Part shown: piece after piece, positions 33,662 through 45,168 of the stretch
How the letters are laid out: every line of letters starts with the position of its first letter
Numbering within the stretch: the stretch's first letter is position 1
NCBI GenBank assembly: GCA_030549175.1
Contig: JAUKUA010000004.1
Location: forward strand, 5,828,001-5,892,000
Source: Lasiosphaeris hirsuta
Taxonomy: Eukaryota; Ascomycota; Sordariomycetes; Sordariales; Lasiosphaeriaceae
DNA length: 64,000 bases
Direction of reading: 5' to 3'
The notes under the pieces: generated by a model
What the model was told of the DNA's origin: nothing
What the model saw: only the letters and a program-made list of their open reading frames with translations
Database searches by the model: none
Position numbers and translations under genes: made by a program

Positions 33662-35033
33662 AAATCATGCACATCCTTCTTTCTCTCCCGATCACTAATT
33701 CTAATGGTAATTATGTTTGGCTGGTTCATGATTGGGTAGATGATCGGTACATAGAATGCAACTAGACAAGACGACGGGAGTCACGACGGGAATTGTACGC
33801 TGAGCGGGTGCTGGAGAGAATTGGCAACACTGTGTGCTTGGGGAAAGATTACAAAGGCATCCCAGTCGGCCAACAACAAAAGGTTTAAAAACGTCAAGAC
33901 CGTTGATGATTCGCATTTCAACCGGGTAGCGAGTTTGGAGTGTTTTTTTTGGATTTGGGGTTTTTGTTGGTGTAGTGGTACGTAATGAGCAGGCTGGATT
34001 GGAACGGGAAAGATGTTTATGAGACTTGCCTGGGCGCTTCTGCCCACTCTCATTCTAATTAGGTATGCATCAAAAGCAGGCGTTTCCCCAAAGCAGTTTG
34101 ACTAGGATACAGGGAATAGCTCCCTTATATATTCTAAAGAACTGATGTCCCAGGCGCACTACCCGCACATAGTTTTTTCCCTACCAGATGCGTAATTTGC
34201 AATCTTATCCCTTGGTGGGGCCTGCTTTCTCTTTTGCACCCTCTTGGCTGACTCTTGGATCTCTGATGTCTCTAAAGACTGCCCGCAGAAAACACAGGGT
34301 AATACTCGTCAGGGTTCCAAAAGCGCCTCTGACCCAACATACACGCATGTGGGTCAGGACGTTGAATTCGTAAATCAGTCAAATAACAACACTTATAGAG
34401 TGGAATATATTGTCGTAGACCAAAATATACTCGTGGTCTGATGAAGCCTACCATTAATATCTACCAGTATATATTCAGCCGAAAAGAGAGAGTCGCCTTT
34501 ACTGCCTACTGCATATACGAGCACACTCTACCCTTTGTGTCTGCTTCCGCTTTTAAGTAAATGACTAAATATCTGATATTTATGGATTAATGTCCCTGAC
34601 GAGTATGGTTTGAAGATCTGATATCCCGCTGTATAGCTATGGTTATGAAACGCCGGGTGGCTAGAGTCAAACACTGGAACTCACACATATCCCTCTTGTT
34701 AGTCTGACAAGTGTTTGGGATTTTCAAACGTGACCAGCTCCTCCCAGCACAAATACAATTTTGTCCGCAACAGTCCCCACCAATCATGTTCTGAGGCCGT
34801 GGAAGCCTCTTGAAGATGGAACGGACATGTGAAAGACACTATTAAGCAGGAAACTCGTGTTATCACAACGGGCAATCTAGCCAAACCAATTTTACAGCTT
34901 TCATATTAGCTAAATACCCAAAGGTACCTTACTGAACTCAATTACATATTGTGAACACTGTGGGCCGACTTGGGGGGATCCACAGTGAAAAGAAACGTCG
35001 ACCATCAATTAGTCGTCATTCTGTAAATAAACA
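33662..35033. other. Intergenic region
   Basis: About 1.4 kb with only short frames. The first 150-300 bp are probably GT2 3' UTR. No repeat or RNA gene recognised. Confidence 0.5.
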
Positions 35034-36100
35034 ATGTCTTTGGTCCTGGCATCGTCGTACAGTCATCACTGCTCTTGCACCTTCTTTGGAGGCCGGCACG
35101 AGCTAGAGAGCGAGGCAGCGGCTATGCAGCTAGTGGCTGAGAAGGCGACGATTCCAATCCCGCCTTTCGTTGCCTATGTGCTGGGTGACAGCCCTAGTCC
35201 TGGGCCTCTCTTGTTATCCCCTATCCCCGGGTATGTTGAGGGCTAGCAGCTATCCCACGCCCGGCTTAAGACGATGGCTATGAAATAGCAGATCTAACTC
35301 TATACCTCGCTAGCAGATCTACATCTAGCTGCGAAAGCATGAGTTTTCTCACCATTGGGTGTTTAACACGGGGTAGCGACGGCAGAATCCGCGGCGACAG
35401 GGCCACAGTCTCCATCGACGTCGATACTCAAGAGCTGGATGGTCTACGGCCCTCTGGGATTTAGAATCCCATTACGGCTCCAATGGGCCGACACTAGGTA
35501 CCTACATCGGCCAATCAATACGTCTTATCACCTCCATTTCTTCCGTCTATTTGCCGAACAGTGGGCCAACCATCAGCTAAAGTACGGGCCCTCTTGTCCG
35601 GTCCACGGGGACATAGAGCCACGTAAAATCTGATCGTCGGTGACGGCGGCGATATGTCAGTTCTCCGCCTCCTCGATTGGGATGGAGCCGGGTAGTGCCC
35701 TGCCAGCTCCTTACCCCTCTGCTCTGGCCCGGGATTCCGAACACCACCAAAATGGTCCTGGGCTTCGTGCACCATGACTACCTGAAGCACTTGGGTCGGC
35801 TCCCGGTCATCATTCGGGAACGTGAGCGCAAGGTGTTTGAAGGGTCTGGAGCGTCTTTTGGCACGTAAATGGGAACAGGGCATGCAAGACAGCGGGTTCC
35901 TTGCTGCCAATGCGCTAGAGAACCGGACCGACATGGACTGGCTCGCTCACAGGCATCAACTGGAAGCGGTATTGTGGCAAAGACGACCTGGGCACGCGTA
36001 TCAGCGCAGACTGAGAATCTCAATCTGCGAGGTCTCTCGGCCTTGGAATTTTCGGGTGCCCTCGCATCACCATGTATGCTTGCCGAGTGGCGGTTGACGG
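35034..36100 (+). pseudogene. APH-type phosphotransferase, degraded
   Basis: Remnant of a fungal aminoglycoside-phosphotransferase-like (APH fold) protein. From ATG 35034, ESEAAAMQLVAEKATIPIPP and VAYVLGDSPSPGPLLLSPIP match the N-lobe; a stop follows at 35244. Further traces are GSDGRIRGDRATVSIDV (about 35373), CPVHGDIEPR (about 35599, the catalytic HGD loop) and, in another frame, NLIVGDGG...LLDWDGAG (about 35626-35692, the metal-binding DWD). Beyond it a different frame gives ALENRTDMDWLAHRHQLEAV. At least two frameshifts and several stops separate the pieces, so no functional kinase can be made. Such proteins are numerous and of mostly unknown substrate in filamentous fungi. Confidence 0.75.
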
Positions 36101-36881
36101 TGTGAACGTGGCTCGCAACGCGCAACCGAATCGGGCAATTTGCATGTTGCTTCCAATCGACTATACCCTATCAGACGGTGCGGTCAGCAGGTATGTCGCG
36201 TGATTGTCCAGGAGTCACTGACCGATGTCTCGCCCTCCCTTGCCAATCCATGCCGACGACCCAAGCGGATTAATAATATGTCATGGCACAGGGAAGTCTT
36301 CCCCTCAGAATGTCTCACTGCCCTTTTTGGGGTACGGAGCACAGAGTAGGGGTCCGCTTGACATGGGAGACACTGCCCCTAACAGATTGCCAGGCACATT
36401 TGCTGTATGCCTGTTAGGTAACAGGAGATGGGTCGTTCCCCGCGAATACGAGGTGACGATTTGAGTTTTGGTTGGACTTGTGGCGCTCTTGCGAAGCTCC
36501 CCAGTGGGTTGGCCCAGGGACAGAGCTAGCCAGAAACGACACGTCATCCCGGGGAAGCTGGCGAGCTGGACACGGTGAAAGCGTTACACGCCGCCTAGGG
36601 CGGGGACCACTCTGCGACTGGCAGCCACTGGCGCAAAGGTGAGGCTGCCCGACTCGCAAAATCCCGGCTCCTGGGCACCAGTGACCTCGGCGAGGAGGCT
36701 TCGGGCCGCTTCCATGGGCACGGTGTGAGGGCGTGTTTGACAACTCGCATTCTTACAATACCCGAGGCGTTGCTGCCAAGTTTCTTCTTCGACCAGATCT
36801 GATCGAGCTTTGTTTCATTCCTTTTCTCTATTCCTTTTTTCTCATCTTTGGGCAAGCACATGACGCCCGCTTGAAAGAATC
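36101..36881. other. Intergenic region upstream of the rhodopsin-domain gene
   Basis: No gene seen. The last 200 bp should hold the promoter and 5' UTR of the gene starting at 36882; a T-rich tract lies at 36815-36845. Confidence 0.5.
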
Positions 36882-38244
36882 ATGGCTCCATATCACCGCT
36901 CCGCCGATGAGGTCGGAGCCGGTGACGACCTGTCTGCCACCATTATCGCCTGCTCTACCGTCATGACAGCTGTTTCTGCGCTAGCTGTTGGATTAAGATT
37001 CTATGTCCAGAGACGGCTCTTCAGCACCTATGCTGGCGAGGACTGGTGCATTTTCGCCGCTTGGGTTCGTGCTCATAGCTCTTTGCTCAAACCGCTTTCG
37101 TCGTGTGTATCACATAGGCACCAACCTAACATGAACATCCAAGGTCTTTGCAGCCGTCAGCAGTGGGTTTACCATCAAGGGCAGGTTCTTAAGCTTGAGC
37201 TTTCTTCCGTGATACCGTCATCAGTGTAGGACTGACAGCGAGATCCGCGTCGCAGAGGCCGAGGCCGCGCTTGGCCGTCACATTGAATATCTCTCCTCCG
37301 AAAGCATTAAGGCTTATCTTCAGGTAATGCTTCCACTTCCGACCTTGGCTTCCAATGGGAGCATCGAGGAGCTGCTGATCACGATAGAATTCAGGCCTCA
37401 TATTTCATGGCCTTGTTTTACAATTTGAGCCTCTGCTTCACCAAGATCTCCATTCTCCTCCTTTATCTTCGTGTCTTGAGGACATACGATTACACACGTA
37501 AAGCGATTTACGTCACGCTCGGCATTGTAGTCGTCTATAACACGTGGGGGTTGGCCATGTATTTTACAATGTGCATCCCAATTGCAAAGATGTGGGATTC
37601 CTCCATCACGAAGGGATATTGCCACCCCAGAGATGTTTGGTGGGCTTTGACTTACATCCACATCATCACAGACTTTGTGATCTTTGTCCTTCCGATCCCC
37701 GTTATCCTGTCCATGACGTTACCCGCCCTCCGAAAGCTTGGCCTGTTGGCGGTGTTTTGCGTCGGTTTTTTGCAAGTGACCCACCCCCTGGAAGCAATCA
37801 GGTCCCCGGTCTCATCAGTGCTGACGCGAAAACTAACACAGCGTCTGCCTTGTCTCTGTCCTCCGTACTATTTGGCTGAAGGCACTCTACGACGACATTG
37901 ACGTGACATGGAATTTGACGTCAATCGCAAACTGGTCTGTTGCCGAAATCAACGTCGCCGTTGTGTGCGCTTGCTTGACGACGTTGAAACCGCTTCTCAA
38001 GACAGTCTTCGGGCCATTGGTGGATTGGATCTCCCCGCCCCAAAGGTCTTTGGAGACGATCCAGGGCAGTCGACCCTTGACAATCGGGTCGGCGCCCCTG
38101 AGAGCTATTCATGTCGAGAGCGTTGGAGCCACGGCTGTTGTCGAGGAGAACACAAGCAGCGAGGATAGAGAATCCAAGTCACGCTCAAGCTTGGGTAAGG
38201 TCAGCTCTATCGATGCATCCCGGAGGGCGCACGCGAGAGAATGA
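36882..38244 (+). CDS. Rhodopsin-domain integral membrane protein (PTH11-like group)
   Basis: Seven-helix fungal membrane protein, 362 residues. Proposed exons 36882-37064, 37144-37184, 37239-37323, 37395-37771, 37842-38244. Exon 2/3 borders are the least certain (weak GTTCTT donor). Intron 4 (37772-37841) keeps frame only with a GCAAGT donor, giving the usual VGFF-VCLVSVLRTIW. TM spans include IIACSTVMTAVSALAVGL, FTKISILLLYLRVL, YVTLGIVVVYNTWGLAMYF, ITDFVIFVLPIPVIL and LGLLAVFCVGFF. Family marks are ALFYNLSLCFTKISILLLY and LPIPVIL. The C-terminal 90 residues are cytosolic and Ser-rich. There is no CFEM domain. Known relatives include PTH11 receptors that sense surfaces or nutrients; a receptor role here is inference. 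Confidence 0.82.
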
Positions 38245-38746
38245 CGGGGCAGGGGGTAATGGAGGTGCTGCTGACATTCTGTCATTGTTGAGCTGTCGTT
38301 ACATGTATACAGTACCTAGCTGCTTGCCATAGCTCTCACGCCGACGGACGGAATTGAACCCCAGTTAGCTTTCTGCTGCGGCGCGTAAATTCACCTGACT
38401 GGTGACTGATGGGCTCGATTCTCGTTCTGTTAATCCCGCGTCGCTCAAACATCATCGTCGGAGCCTGGGCCGGCGTGACAGCTTCATGCTGCACACAAAC
38501 GCCATTCATCAGCTTTCGCCCTAAGATTTCAACCGCCTAATTTCCATGGGCCTTTGCAGCAACTACACGACGCTTTTCCACCTAGGGCAGCTTTCGGATC
38601 CTAGGCCTGGCCTATGGCTACCCTCTTGGGGCGCAACGGGGACTTTGGTGTGCACATAGGTAAGACCGAGGAATTGTCGTCGGAGCGGGGCAAGGGCCCC
38701 GAACAAGACGTACCTGCATCCATCTGACGGGCGTCGTTCATCTCCG
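38245..38746. other. Intergenic region left of the Tc1-type element
   Basis: No gene seen. A stretch at about 38346-38360 on the minus strand resembles a tRNA T-loop but no cloverleaf could be formed (see rejected list). Confidence 0.5.
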
Positions 38747-38776
38747 GGCAAGCGGGTGCCAAAATAAAAGGCAAAC
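38747..38776 (+). repeat. Terminal inverted repeat, left
   Basis: 30 bp, perfect reverse complement of 40102-40131. Confidence 0.92.
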
Positions 38777-38839
38777 ATTACTTCAAACTACTTATCAATA
38801 GGTAGGGCTCTCCATATAAATCCAGGTATCTAATCTGTA

Positions 38840-39927
38840 CTACCACCCAGTCATTTTCCCCTCCCCCGCTGACACATCTTCCATCCGCGTTACCATAGAA
38901 TCAACATATCTGTTGATTGTGGGCTGACCAATTCGTTCCCATCCTTCCAGGATCAACTTCTTCATATCAGAGCTAAGCCGATATTGAGAACGAATATACT
39001 GTTTTATAGCTCTCCAAGAATTCTCAATTGGAGAGAGATCTGGAGAACCAGGAGTATTAAAATATGCTTTAATCCATGGCTCTCCTTCCATATTTTCACG
39101 ATATTATTTCGTTTGGTATTTCCGCCTCCATGCCCCGAGTCACCATCTTCTTCTAGTACGAATTGATCACCATGGAGAAGCCAAGGGCTGACAACCTTTT
39201 CTAAAATCTCATCCCGATAGAGTTGTAAACTCATCTTTCCGTTTGTATTTGTCGGGACCTCGTAGAAATGAATTTCCGATTTAAAATCCCATCTGACGGC
39301 GGTCCAGATGTGAAAACGGTGGACATCTTTCACTTTAGTCGATTCCTCAGGAGAATGGATACAATCCGGACAATATCGTTCCCCAGGTTTTCTGATAATT
39401 CGGATTTTACCTTCTGAAGAAATCCCGAAATGGCATTCATCCGACCATCTTATATCCCGCCAATTCTCGGGACGAGGGCGATATTGGAGGGCGAGTTTGG
39501 CAGCTTGGACCCGTCGTTTGGCATTATTTGGGGAAACGAATCCTTTCTCACAGGCGATACATTTTCGATAGCTCAATGTCCCCATCGCTCGTTCGATGGT
39601 TCGTGACGAAATCCCAGATATCCCTGCCTCTAAGGCAAGGCCTTGCCAAGTTAAAGAACGAGCTTGGAAGCCAAATTCCCAAAGGATCTTCTCCATAGCT
39701 AATAAATCATCTGGTAAAAGGAGTCGTTTCCGTCCTAGGGTTTCGATCTCAAGATGCCTTCGTTCGCGGCCATCTTGTAGGATTTGCCAGCCCCTCCGGG
39801 CAGAAACGTCAAAATCTCGATAGATATCCGCCTTAAAAAATGGAATCTTGTGCTTCTCGAGGTAATAAGCAGCCCCTAATATCCCAGCATTTTTAGGAGT
39901 TGGATGGTGTAGATCGCCGATAGCTAT
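38840..39927 (-). pseudogene. Tc1/mariner transposase with one frameshift
   Basis: DDE-type transposase coded from about 39927 to 38840. The N-terminal half has helix-turn-helix-like segments (RRGWQILQDGRERRHLEIET, SSRTIERAMGTLSYRK). Catalytic blocks: IRWSDECHFG (first Asp), FVLEEDGDSGHG (second Asp) and SPDLSPIENSWRAIKQY (third acidic residue, DLSPIE). The frame changes once between HGLK (about 39070) and AYFNTPGSPDLSP, equal to a single missing base; without it the protein would be about 360 residues. No ATG is found at the very start of the open frame (first codons IAIGDLHH), so the true start is unclear. Stops due to Gln changes are absent, so it has not been heavily hit by RIP. Confidence 0.85.
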
Positions 39928-40101
39928 TTAAGCCATTGTATGTGTGTGTGGGTGTGGGTGTGGTGTGCGTGTGTGTTGTTGTGGTGGAAAGGAGTGTTGT
40001 GGGAATTCTGTGGTGGTGTGAGCCGAAGGCGATCGAATTGTTAGGCACCTGGTAGTGGCTGATAGTGGCCGAGAGTGGTGTGACTTGCCAAGACCAGTTT
40101 G

Positions 40102-40131
40102 GTTTGCCTTTTATTTTGGCACCCGCTTGCC
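40102..40131 (-). repeat. Terminal inverted repeat, right
   Basis: 30 bp, perfect reverse complement of 38747-38776. Confidence 0.92.
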
Positions 40132-41189
40132 GGGTTCCAGGGAAGACAGCCCCACCTTCAGCGTTGCATTGACGGCAAGGATTGCATGTGGATTCGATTG
40201 GGATGGTGTGATCAGTTGGGAGAGATGCCAGCCCACCCATCAAGTGGATGGATGATGGACGGGGGGGGGGGCCTGAGGTCATGTTACATCTCTAGGTAAC
40301 CGAGTTGACCCCCTTGAACTGGGACCATCTCGACATCTCCATCACAACAACGGGGTTGGTGCGCCAGAATCTGGGGGTCGAGTTTTAGGCTGCCGCTCAT
40401 AGAAATCTGGTCGCTGGAAAACGACAGCCGCTCCAACGCCATGGCCAATCAAAGTTGAAGTTATCCTCATTGCAGGAGCTTTTTGAACACATCGCCAACG
40501 CGGTTCAGTTTTTTCAACCACTTCTCGCCATGCCCCCAAGCCCTGAAATTAGATTTCAGCTGACAGTTCAGTAGAAAATACAGCGGAACAGTATTAGACT
40601 AGGGTTGTTTGGAAAGCCATAGGTATCTTGAGTTTCAACCTCCCTGGCGTTGAATCCAAGCGTCACTAACTGCAGACTCTATAACCCATCATGCCTCGAC
40701 TTCTTCACATGATGTGCACTGTGCAGCTTGAAGGGATTGCAGTAGCAACCATCAACAGCAGGCCGGATAAAGATAAGCTCACCTTCCAAGACAAGACCCT
40801 CGCCGAGCACGGTTCAGTGACGCGGCCAAGACCACAGTCTATAGCACACCCAATCGGAGTAGCTTGCGGGGCAGGTCTCCCGTGACGGCAACGGGCGCGG
40901 GCTATGCGTTGTCCCTGTCCGGCCATATCACCCGGCTTGGCTCCACTGCCCAGCGCCCGGGTGAGTCGGCGTCATTTATCGCAAGCGATCCGAGTATCCT
41001 TCGCCTAGATACGAGTATAGCGTGGCTTGTAAGACACATTAAGGCTGGGTCGTGACGCGACTACATTCCAGGAGGGCATAGCGCTCCAAATTCCAACCAC
41101 CACTACACCCTCTCGTTGCCACTTGCGTCGTGCTTCCCTCGGTCGTGACCGATAGTCTTGAAGTCGCGATTCCATCTTTGACGGTCGCG
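40132..41189. other. Intergenic region before the PQQ dehydrogenase gene
   Basis: Contains a G run at 40261-40270 and short frames without recognisable content. The last few hundred bases should include the promoter of the gene starting at 41190. Confidence 0.5.
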
Positions 41190-42663
41190 ATGCATTGGCT
41201 CGCCACAACTCTGAGCGCGACGCTTGTCGTCTTCGGTTCAGGTATGGCCCGGCTCGCCCGGTTGATCGGATTCAATGCGTTATAAGGGGGGGGGATTGAG
41301 CTAACGTGATTTGCAGCCTACGCCGAACCTGAATCGAAAGTCGTCGCTCGTCAGACAACACCGCTACCCTTCCCCGCCTCGTGCTCTGGAGTGACGGCGA
41401 GGACGAATTACAAGCTGAGCGTTGCCGATGGCTGGAAGTACACGCTCATTGCCTCGGGCCTCAGCACGCCGCGCTCGGTGCTCTTCGACACCGAAGGCCA
41501 CCTCCTGGTTTTGCAGGCCGGACTCGGCCTGACGGCACACAGCATCGGCGCCGATGGCTGCATCAGCTCCAGCAAGACGCTCATTGAGAACAAGCAGCTG
41601 AACCACGGGCTGGCGCTGAGCCCTGATGGGAAGACCGTCTACGTCAGCGCCTCACCAACTGCCTGGTCCTACACCTACGACCCGGTGGCCCTAACCGCGA
41701 CTAACCAAAAGGTCGTTGTCAAGGGCATGAACCCCGGCGGCCACAGCTCGCGCACGCTTGCCGTCCCGCCGAACAACCCTAACCTGCTCATTGTCTCGCT
41801 GGGCTCAAACGACAACATTGATATGCTGTCAGCACAGAAAGAGACTGGTCGCGCTATCGTCAAGGTCTTTGACTTATCCAAGACGCCGTCCGGCGGATGG
41901 ACCTACAATAGCCAGGGCTGGTATCTCGGGTATGGGCTGCGCAACGAGATCGCCATCGTTTTTGACGGCAACAACATGTGATTCCTAACCCTCCCCCCCC
42001 TGCAAACCTGCGCGATCGCCCAAGCTAACATGCCGCAGGGTCTGGGGCATCGAAAACAGCGGCGACCAGCTCACCCGCGCCGTGACGGGCAGCCGCTCCA
42101 TCGACGTGCACATTGACAACCCGGCCGAGGAGCTCAACTACCTCGGCGATCCCTCCCAGTCCAACGAGCAGTGGTACGGCTATCCGACCTGCTGGACCGT
42201 CGGCGACCCGGGCGCCATCGCCGACAGGACCTTCCAGATAGGCCAGCAGTTCATGGTCACGCCCAATGCCACCTTCAACGACGAGACGTGCGCCCAAAAG
42301 TCGGTGCCGCCGCGCTTGTCGATGAGGGCCCACAGCGCCCCGATCGACGGCAAGTTCGACAGGGACTACAGGAACTTGTATGTGTCGCTGCATGGCTCGT
42401 GGAACCGCCAGCCTGCGACGGGGTACAAGGTAATTCAGATCCCCTTTACCCAGCTTGCGAGTGGCGCGTATGACCCTGTGGCACCGGCAGATAGTCCATT
42501 CACAAAGGGGTATTCGGATATCTTGTGGACGCAGAACGAGGGAGGGTGCGCGTCGAATACCTGCTTGAGGCCGACGGGCATTACTTGGCATCCGGACGGA
42601 TCAAGGATGTATATTGCCAGTGATGGGTCGGTGGGGGAGCTTTATATTCTGTACAAAGCTTAG
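41190..42663 (+). CDS. Secreted PQQ-dependent sugar (sorbosone/pyranose) dehydrogenase, AA12-like
   Basis: 445 residues, exons 41190-41241, 41317-41977, 42039-42663, GT-AG introns with CTAAC branch sites. Signal peptide MHWLATTLSATLVVFGSAYA ends at an Ala motif. The rest is a six-bladed propeller of the soluble quinoprotein glucose/sorbosone dehydrogenase type: GLSTPRSVLFDTEGHLLVL, LNHGLALSPDGKTVYVS, NPGGHSSRTLAVPP, GYGLRNEIAI, CAQKSVPPRLSMRAHSAP, YVSLHGSWNRQPATGYKV and RPTGITWHPDGSRMYIASDG. His and Arg residues in these blocks are where PQQ and calcium bind in relatives. Fungal AA12 enzymes oxidise sugars and can feed electrons to lytic polysaccharide monooxygenases; this copy has no cytochrome or cellulose-binding domain. 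No PQQ-biosynthesis gene is seen, so the cofactor would come from outside. Confidence 0.92.
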
Positions 42664-43304
42664 ATTTTCTCTGTAGCACGGGCAGGTGTGATGAGGTTTT
42701 CGGGGAACCCTCCCCCTTTTAATGGATACAGTTGATAGGGAGGATGATTTGACCCTTAGGAATGGGTTAGGCCGAAAACGCCTTGATGATACTTGTAATA
42801 AGCTGGGGTTTTTGCTGCCTTCTTGACTTCCTTCTCCACCAGTGTCGCAACGGCAGCGCCGTTTCTATCTATCCCTATCATCCAAGAGACAACCATTTGA
42901 CGACAGCCGAAACGCCATCTTCTTCACACCACTCACAAACGTATTCCCAGGCGTCTGGATTGCTGCATGGCAACGCAAGTTTTTCCTCCTCGCAGGGCTT
43001 ATATACTGACCTGTCTAAGGAACTGTGACATTATTCAGGTGGAGGCTCACACAGGGTCGAATTGGTTGTATTGTTGAGGAAGAGGGCTCAAGATCCAGAG
43101 CGCTGTAAGCGCTCTTTTATCTGCGATCAAGACCTTAGCTTAAGGAGCCTAAGCTCAATAGAGCGCTCTAGCCACGTTGGCTTAGCACCGGATTTGTGCG
43201 ACAGGAACTCATTTCAATTACACGCATCTTCTCTCTACCTCGGGTACTTTACCAACTCAGAATCTATCAACTGGCCCGAGTCCAAGGCACCTCGTGAACT
43301 TAAG
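42664..43304. other. Intergenic region
   Basis: No gene seen. A short near-palindrome around 43095-43165 repeats GAGCGCT/AGCGCTC words. PQQ dehydrogenase 3' UTR is probably in the first 150 bp. Confidence 0.45.
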
Positions 43305-44035
43305 ATGCGTGCCTAACCCCTCACAGCCCTACCCCTCCTGGCATTTGCCCACGCCCAACAAGCCACCCCGCCAACCATTTCCCTCGACTTGGGAACCTGG
43401 CCCTCCCAGCCGGACCCGGCCCTCCAGTGGTCTTGGGATAACTCGGCCGGCGGTAAGATGGACCAGATAGCCCAGAGCTTTTCCAGTCTCGTGGAATGCG
43501 GATCAACTTTCAACATGATGTGCCTAAAGGGGCCAATCTAACCAACATCGTCGCGGCAAACCAGAAAATGGTCGACAACTCGTGGAAAAACAAGGAGTTC
43601 CCGGTTGGGCCTTCGGTTGACGGGGGATGGATCAAGACACTCCCAGCTCTGTCCCTCATGCCCGCATCAGGGCAATACTGGCCCACCATTAACGGAGCCA
43701 TCATCTCCCACACCGGAAACGAAGCAGGCTCCTTCACACCACCACCACTGACCTTCACAAAGGGCGCGGTCACCAAATACCTCGAGAACTTCTTCCCAGG
43801 AACAACCTCGCCCAGATCCGTACCAACATCCTCGACGAACACGTCAAATCGTGCACCTTTCCAACGTGCTATCTCAACGGCCTGAACCACATCATCCGCG
43901 ACTCCTCCTTCACCTGCAACACGCGCTTTCTGCCCGACACCTATTCCTCGGCCAACCGCCAGGCTCTCATGAATCCTGCGGCTGCGGACGGTGAGGGGGC
44001 TAGGGATGGGAAGGAGGAGTTGTGAGCTGCTATCC
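43305..44035 (+). pseudogene. Carboxylesterase, catalytic core deleted
   Basis: Start ATG 43305 opens MRA, then TAA at codon 4 (43314), then a signal-peptide-like PLTALPLLAFAHAQ and about 20 residues to SLDLGTWPSQPDP. It jumps directly to the late part of fungal type-B carboxylesterases: SSLVECGSTFNMMCLKG, (frame change near 43535) ANLTNIVAANQKMVDN, GPSVDGGWIKTLPALSLM, IISHTGNEAGSF, (frame change near 43800) and NHIIRDSSFTCNTRFL, ending at TGA 44023-44025. The GxSxG nucleophile segment and about 250 residues around it are absent. One nonsense change compatible with CAA to TAA and two single-base frameshifts make it dead. Confidence 0.78.
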
Positions 44036-45168
44036 CGTAGCAGGCTGTCCTCCCAAGCTAGTGCAATCAGATTGATGTGTCCTGCAGATCGGTAGCTTCA
44101 ACTATTCCATCCGTGACTACCTGGATCAAGCGAGCCCCCTGTGTCATCGACTCGCGCTTGGTTTAGAGGGTCATCTATACAATCTGGTAGATGCGGGCTC
44201 GGGTGCGGAGCCGTGGGCGGAGCAGCGGGAGGGATTGCGAAGTGAAGCGGTGTAGTTGGAGGCGTAAAGTTCAGCTCTTCCCGAGTCGGCTTGACCATCA
44301 TGGGGTTGAGCAGCAGTGTTACTGCAGCGCCTGGGCAGTCAGTCCGAAACCTCTCGGGGTGCTCCTGCGAAATACTTTCAAAGGTGGTAAAAAAACTCTT
44401 TCTGCTGCTCTTATGGTGGGCAAGAATTGGATATCATCGCGTTCAGATTGTAACACCTCCGTTCCAACGCATCTTGGTCGCGCTCATCCAACAGCTCGTC
44501 CTCTGGTTCTCCGCGGCGCGTTTCAAGTTTCATATTCGCCCAAGTTTTAATTCTCCGCCCATGGCCATGACTGGGCAAAATATTGAAGGGATGAATATGT
44601 AGTAATCAGTGCCATTGTGACTATATTAGGTAGGTAGGTATCTAGCTATTATTTCATTTCATCGCAAAGGACGACGCTAGTCTCGAAGAGGTATGTATAT
44701 TCGGTGGGGAGCTGGAGGCTGTTCCCTGTCAACGTTAATATTAATTCAAGTACTTTAAAAAAGAGATATGATCCCTCAGCCAATTAAGTTTTGAGGTCAC
44801 AATGGTGACTCTTGGGTCATAGAGCAACAACTTTCCGAGGGTTTCAACTTTGTAGTTTCCCTAGTTGACCACGCGAGCTCCAAGGTCTGCTACAACATCG
44901 GCCAAGTCTTCCTCAGCTGTTAAACGAGTTTTGGGCGTGTGCCAGTCGGAACCCGTGGATTGTAGGGCATGGCGTTTACTATGAGGGAACGGGGGGAGGT
45001 GGTAGAATGGATGAAGGTTTTAGAGCATATCTCAATCAAGACACTTCTTAATCATTCAGTACCTAAGCAGCAAGTGCCGAGCCACAGCCAGAACCTAGGA
45101 ACCAAGAGCTAAAGTCCATCCACGTCTGCTTTGTATAACTGCTCCCCACATTACCCGTCACATCAAGT
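44036..45168. other. Intergenic region
   Basis: No gene recognised. Weak frames on both strands at 44100-44600 could be the last remains of the esterase tail. The region becomes AT-richer after 44600 and should include the 3' UTR of the gene ending at 45169. Confidence 0.45.

Larger units (their letters stand above)
38747..40131 (-). mobile_element. Tc1/mariner-type DNA transposon
   Basis: A 1385-bp element bounded by perfect 30-bp terminal inverted repeats at 38747-38776 and 40102-40131 (outer end GGCAAGCGGGTGCC). It contains one transposase gene on the minus strand. The bases next to the repeats are CG on the left and GG on the right, so no TA target duplication is visible, unlike a fresh Tc1/mariner insertion. 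A GT-rich simple repeat sits inside at 39936-39980. The perfect identity of the inverted repeats suggests a fairly recent insertion or one protected from RIP. Confidence 0.85.

Noticed and set aside
38340..38440. Possible tRNA on the minus strand (T-loop-like GGTTCAATTCC)
   Set aside because: No matching T-stem, anticodon arm or acceptor stem could be paired; a lone T-loop word is not enough.
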